From Methylosinus sp. Sm6 (lineage in GTDB: Bacteria; Pseudomonadota; Alphaproteobacteria; Rhizobiales; Beijerinckiaceae), in assembly GCF_019802345.1 (NCBI RefSeq), contig NZ_JAINDZ010000023.1, positions 16,592 to 80,591 on the forward strand: a stretch of 64,000 nt of DNA. The letters run 5' to 3'. Of the stretch, positions 61,256-64,000 are shown in pieces. The stretch's first letter is position 1, and the number at the start of each line of letters is the position of its first letter. The notes below the pieces were generated by a model. That model worked only from the letters and a program-made list of their open reading frames with translations. It was not told the origin of the DNA and made no database searches. Position numbers and translations under genes: made by a program.

Positions 61256-63862
61256 ATGCGGATGCGGGGCGTGGTCGCGAGAAGTATCGGATGCGTCAGA
61301 GGTGGATCGATGGGCGCGACGGCCCTGGTGACGGCGATGAGCGCCTTGGCGCTCGGCAGCGCCGACGACGCCCGTGCGCATGGGCAGCTGCCGCATGAGG
61401 ACGTCGTCGAGATCGTCCGCTCCTATGAGATTCCCGCGGGGCGGATGTCGACCGCGCTCAACCGGCTCGCCGATGCGAGCGGCGTGCTGATCGTCTACGA
61501 CGCCGCGCTGACGAGCGCGCTCACCACGCGCGGCCTCTCGGGCGTGCGCACGCTGAGCGCGGCGCTCGATGCGCTCCTCTCCGGCACGCGGCTCGGCTAT
61601 GACGTCGCCGCCGACGGCAAGAGCGTGATGATCGTTCTCGCGCAGAACGACAAGGGGGTTCGCGGCGACGCCGGCGCGGAAACGCTGCCGGCGATCGACA
61701 TCGGCGCCGAACAGAACGCGCCCGCCGCGCGCAATGGCGGCGGCCGCGGGCGCGGCGCCGGCGATCCCTCCCGCGAGACGGGCTATGCGCGCTCTTCGAC
61801 CGCGAGCGCGACGCGAACGCAAACGCCGCTGATCGACACGCCGCAATCGGTTCAGATCGTGCCGCGCGAGGTCATTCGCGATCGGCAGATTCTCAACGTG
61901 CTGGAGGCGGTGCAGAACGTCTCCGGCGTGCAGGCCGACAATTCGGGAATCTTCTACGACAATTTCCTCATCCGCAGCTTCAGCAGCGGCTATGGACGCA
62001 GCTATCGCAACGGCCTGCGCGTCGATGGAACCGGCGGCACGGTCGACATGGCCTTCACCGATCGCGTCGAGGTGGTGAAAGGCCCCGCCTCCATGCTGTA
62101 TGGGCGCATCGAGCCCGGCGGCTTCGTCAATGTCGTCACCAAGCGGCCGCAAGAGGATTTCGCGGCGACGCTCGACACGCAATTCGGCAGCTGGGGCGTC
62201 TCGCGCACCATCGCCGACATCACCGGCCCGGTCGACGCCGAGAAGACCGTGCTCTACCGGCTGATGGGCGTCTATGACCGCGCCGATTCCTGGGTGAATT
62301 TCGATCATCGGAACAATGGCGCGGCGGCGCTCTATCTCACCTTCCGTCCGACCGAGAATTTCGAAGCCAATGTGCAATTCGAGCACTATGAGCAGATGAA
62401 GTCGATCCGGCCGGGTCAGATTCCGGTCGCTCTGCTGTATGACGACTCCGGCAAGCCGGTCACCATTCCAGGCTTCAACGATCAGCCCGCCAAGCTTTCG
62501 AGACGCTATAATCAGGCGGACAACGAATACTACTCACAGTTTCCTTTTGTGGTCCATCGCACCGTCTACGCCTTCGACTGGACGTGGCGCTTCGCCGACA
62601 AATGGAAGGTGACCAACGCCTTTCACTATATCGACGCCCATGAGAATCAGAATGCGATCTTCACCTCGGGATTCGACGGCGTCACCGCGTCGCGCAGCTT
62701 CTATGTCGGCGTGGTGAAGCGCTATCAGCTGTCGACGAATCTCAATCTGATCGGCGAGATCGACACCGGCCCCGTCCATCACGAGCTCCTCGCCGGCGTC
62801 GACTGGTTCCATTATGGCGATGACTGGCCGAGCACGGGATGGCTGTCGTCGTTCCCGGCGTTGAACGTATGGGCGCCGTCCTATGGAGGGGTCGGACCGC
62901 TCATGCATTCGGTGGCCGACGCCGGCCGCGACAACACGCTCTTTGCGAGCCGCTGGCAGAATTTCGGCGCCTATGTTCAGGACCAGATCGGCTTCTTCGA
63001 GGATCGCGTGCATCTTCTGCTCGGCGGCCGCTACGACAAGGCCGAGGAGAGCTATGGCGCGACCTATGGCTCCGATTCGGCGAGCTGCTATCCGTTCTGC
63101 TCGCCCTATCCGATGCAGCGCAATCCGGACACGACGCCACTCTCGCCGCGCGTCGGACTGCTCGTCAAGGCCGACCCCGACACTTCGGTCTATGGCAGCT
63201 ATTCCCGCTCCGCCGGCACCAACAACGGCCGCGGCGCCGCAGGCGACATGTTCGCGCCCGAACGCGGCCTGCAATGGGAGGTCGGCGTCAAGAAGCTGTG
63301 GATGGACGGCCGCCTGTCGACGAGCCTCGCTCTGTTCGACCTGCGCAAGAAGAACGTGCTGCAGGCCGATCCGTTCAACCCGGCTTTCTCCCTCGCGGTC
63401 GGCGAGGTGACGAGCCGCGGCGTCGAATTCGACGTCGCCGGCCAGCTGACCGAAAATCTGAGCGTCATCGGCAGCTACACCTTCAACTCGGTGAAGATCA
63501 CCGACGACAATGACAATGGCAATGTCGGCAGGCGCTATTACGGCGCGGCGCCCAATGTCGGCAGCCTCTGGGCGAAATGGGACACGGCGCCCGGCGCGCG
63601 CGAGGGTTTCGAGTTCGGCGCCGGCTTCTATGCGATGGATCGCCGCTACGGCAGCAACGACAACAGCTGGTACATGCCGTCCTATGTGAAGTTCGACGCC
63701 ATGGCCGCCTGGCGCACGGTGATCGCCGAACACGATGTCGCCTTCCGCTTCAATGTGAAGAACATCGGCGACGAGCGCTATTTCGAGAACAGCAACGGAT
63801 ACAACACGGCCGCCTATGGCGCGCCGCGCACCTTCCTCGGCCAGGTGAGCTTCAAATGGTGA
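61256..63862 (+). CDS. TonB-dependent signalling receptor with STN domain (FecA/FpvA type)
   Basis: The 868-aa outer-membrane protein has an N-terminal signal (ending near DARAHG) and an STN signalling domain (about residues 55-125: YEIPAGRMSTALNRLADASG and LSGVRTLSAALDALLSGTRL). Next come a TonB-box region (ETLPAIDIGAE), a plug domain (TQTPLIDTPQSVQIVPREVI; VEVVKGPASMLYGRIEPGGF) and a barrel ending in LGQVSFKW with terminal aromatic residue. It would import a ferric siderophore or similar metallophore and signal to FecR and the sigma factor. The ligand is unknown. Confidence 0.93.
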   Translation: MRMRGVVARSIGCVRGGSMGATALVTAMSALALGSADDARAHGQLPHEDVVEIVRSYEIPAGRMSTALNRLADASGVLIVYDAALTSALTTRGLSGVRTLSAALDALLSGTRLGYDVAADGKSVMIVLAQNDKGVRGDAGAETLPAIDIGAEQNAPAARNGGGRGRGAGDPSRETGYARSSTASATRTQTPLIDTPQSVQIVPREVIRDRQILNVLEAVQNVSGVQADNSGIFYDNFLIRSFSSGYGRSYRNGLRVDGTGGTVDMAFTDRVEVVKGPASMLYGRIEPGGFVNVVTKRPQEDFAATLDTQFGSWGVSRTIADITGPVDAEKTVLYRLMGVYDRADSWVNFDHRNNGAAALYLTFRPTENFEANVQFEHYEQMKSIRPGQIPVALLYDDSGKPVTIPGFNDQPAKLSRRYNQADNEYYSQFPFVVHRTVYAFDWTWRFADKWKVTNAFHYIDAHENQNAIFTSGFDGVTASRSFYVGVVKRYQLSTNLNLIGEIDTGPVHHELLAGVDWFHYGDDWPSTGWLSSFPALNVWAPSYGGVGPLMHSVADAGRDNTLFASRWQNFGAYVQDQIGFFEDRVHLLLGGRYDKAEESYGATYGSDSASCYPFCSPYPMQRNPDTTPLSPRVGLLVKADPDTSVYGSYSRSAGTNNGRGAAGDMFAPERGLQWEVGVKKLWMDGRLSTSLALFDLRKKNVLQADPFNPAFSLAVGEVTSRGVEFDVAGQLTENLSVIGSYTFNSVKITDDNDNGNVGRRYYGAAPNVGSLWAKWDTAPGAREGFEFGAGFYAMDRRYGSNDNSWYMPSYVKFDAMAAWRTVIAEHDVAFRFNVKNIGDERYFENSNGYNTAAYGAPRTFLGQVSFKW

Positions 63863-64000
63863 CGCCGCGGCCGTCATCGCATGCGCACATCTTGGAAAGC
63901 ACAGCGCCGTCATGGCCGGGCTTGTCCCACGGCTGTCCGGTTCAAGATAGGCATAGTATTATCTCGTATTGGCGTGGGTCCGGCTTGTTATTCGGCGTCG
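63863..64000. other. Window end: no gene seen
   Basis: The last 138 bp contain a CATGGCCGGGCTTGTCCC segment of a common intergenic repeat type and no supported ORF. There is no short metallophore precursor gene after the receptor within these bases. Confidence 0.45.

Noticed and set aside
60158..62386. 742-codon open frame on the minus strand
   Set aside because: It is antisense to fecR and the receptor, both with clear domains. Its product is His/Arg/Asp-rich without known motifs, typical of a GC-rich shadow frame.
63863..64000. Methanobactin precursor (mbnA) after the sigma-FecR-receptor unit
   Set aside because: The gene order recalls mbnI-mbnR-mbnT, but no short Cys-containing precursor ORF is present before the window ends.

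Overview
The window is high-GC, densely coded DNA from an alphaproteobacterium. Gene content and style (RND pump, rpsF-rpsR, groESL with a CIRCE element, FecI/FecR/TonB-receptor units, a serine-cycle/TCA mdh-sucC pair, many small dispersed palindromes) suggest a Hyphomicrobiales (Rhizobiales) member, and my best guess is a Methylocystaceae-type methylotroph. No methane or methanol oxidation gene lies in the window, so that placement is inference. I saw no rRNA, tRNA, CRISPR array, prophage or insertion sequence.

Layout. 1-8.2 kb: 3' part of an RND pump, a DUF1614 membrane protein, rpsF-rpsR, then fmt and def facing ispE-rlmB. 8.2-14.8 kb (minus strand): a tightly coupled eight-gene operon for a group 1h-type [NiFe] hydrogenase. 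Small and large subunits are followed by a NifU-like protein, DUF5947, DUF6084, a 428-aa conserved unknown, a maturation protease and a 35-aa membrane peptide. 15-18.3 kb: two small unknowns, then cstA (one-base frameshift) with ybdD. 18.5-24.2 kb: a methionine/one-carbon operon (ArsR-methyltransferase regulator, metF, metH). 24.4-31.8 kb: a TonB energy-transduction locus. ExbB-ExbD-TonB are followed by three secreted proteins built from free TonB C-terminal domains, next to two Cys-containing DUF2946-like proteins and a TonB-dependent receptor.

32-41 kb: groEL-groES, LysM, YchJ-like, a di-heme peroxidase, DUF2165, YciI-EVE, mdh and sucC (with no sucD after it). 41-47.4 kb: a TPR protein, pyrG, secG, an unknown and leuB. 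47.4-49.5 kb: an accessory islet (HigBA, a solo HicB and a predicted PD-(D/E)XK nuclease with DUF5655). 49.7-55.5 kb: an FtsH paralogue, a TPR-GT41 glycosyltransferase and two CYTH-type proteins. 56-64 kb: an FAD monooxygenase, a YVTN beta-propeller plus SRPBCC pair, and a DUF2946/ECF sigma/FecR/TonB-receptor unit.

The ExbBD-TonB locus could energise both receptors in the window; the receptors and DUF2946 proteins point to metal or metallophore uptake. The hydrogenase would feed electrons from H2, perhaps at trace concentration, into respiration. Three kinds of dispersed repeat thread through the window: a GCGAGCC/GGCTCGC palindrome family (sometimes inside coding ends), a 49-bp element present three times, and several mosaic hairpin elements. 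The most interesting items are the uncharacterised accessory genes of the hydrogenase operon, the array of free TonB C-terminal domains, and the repeat families.
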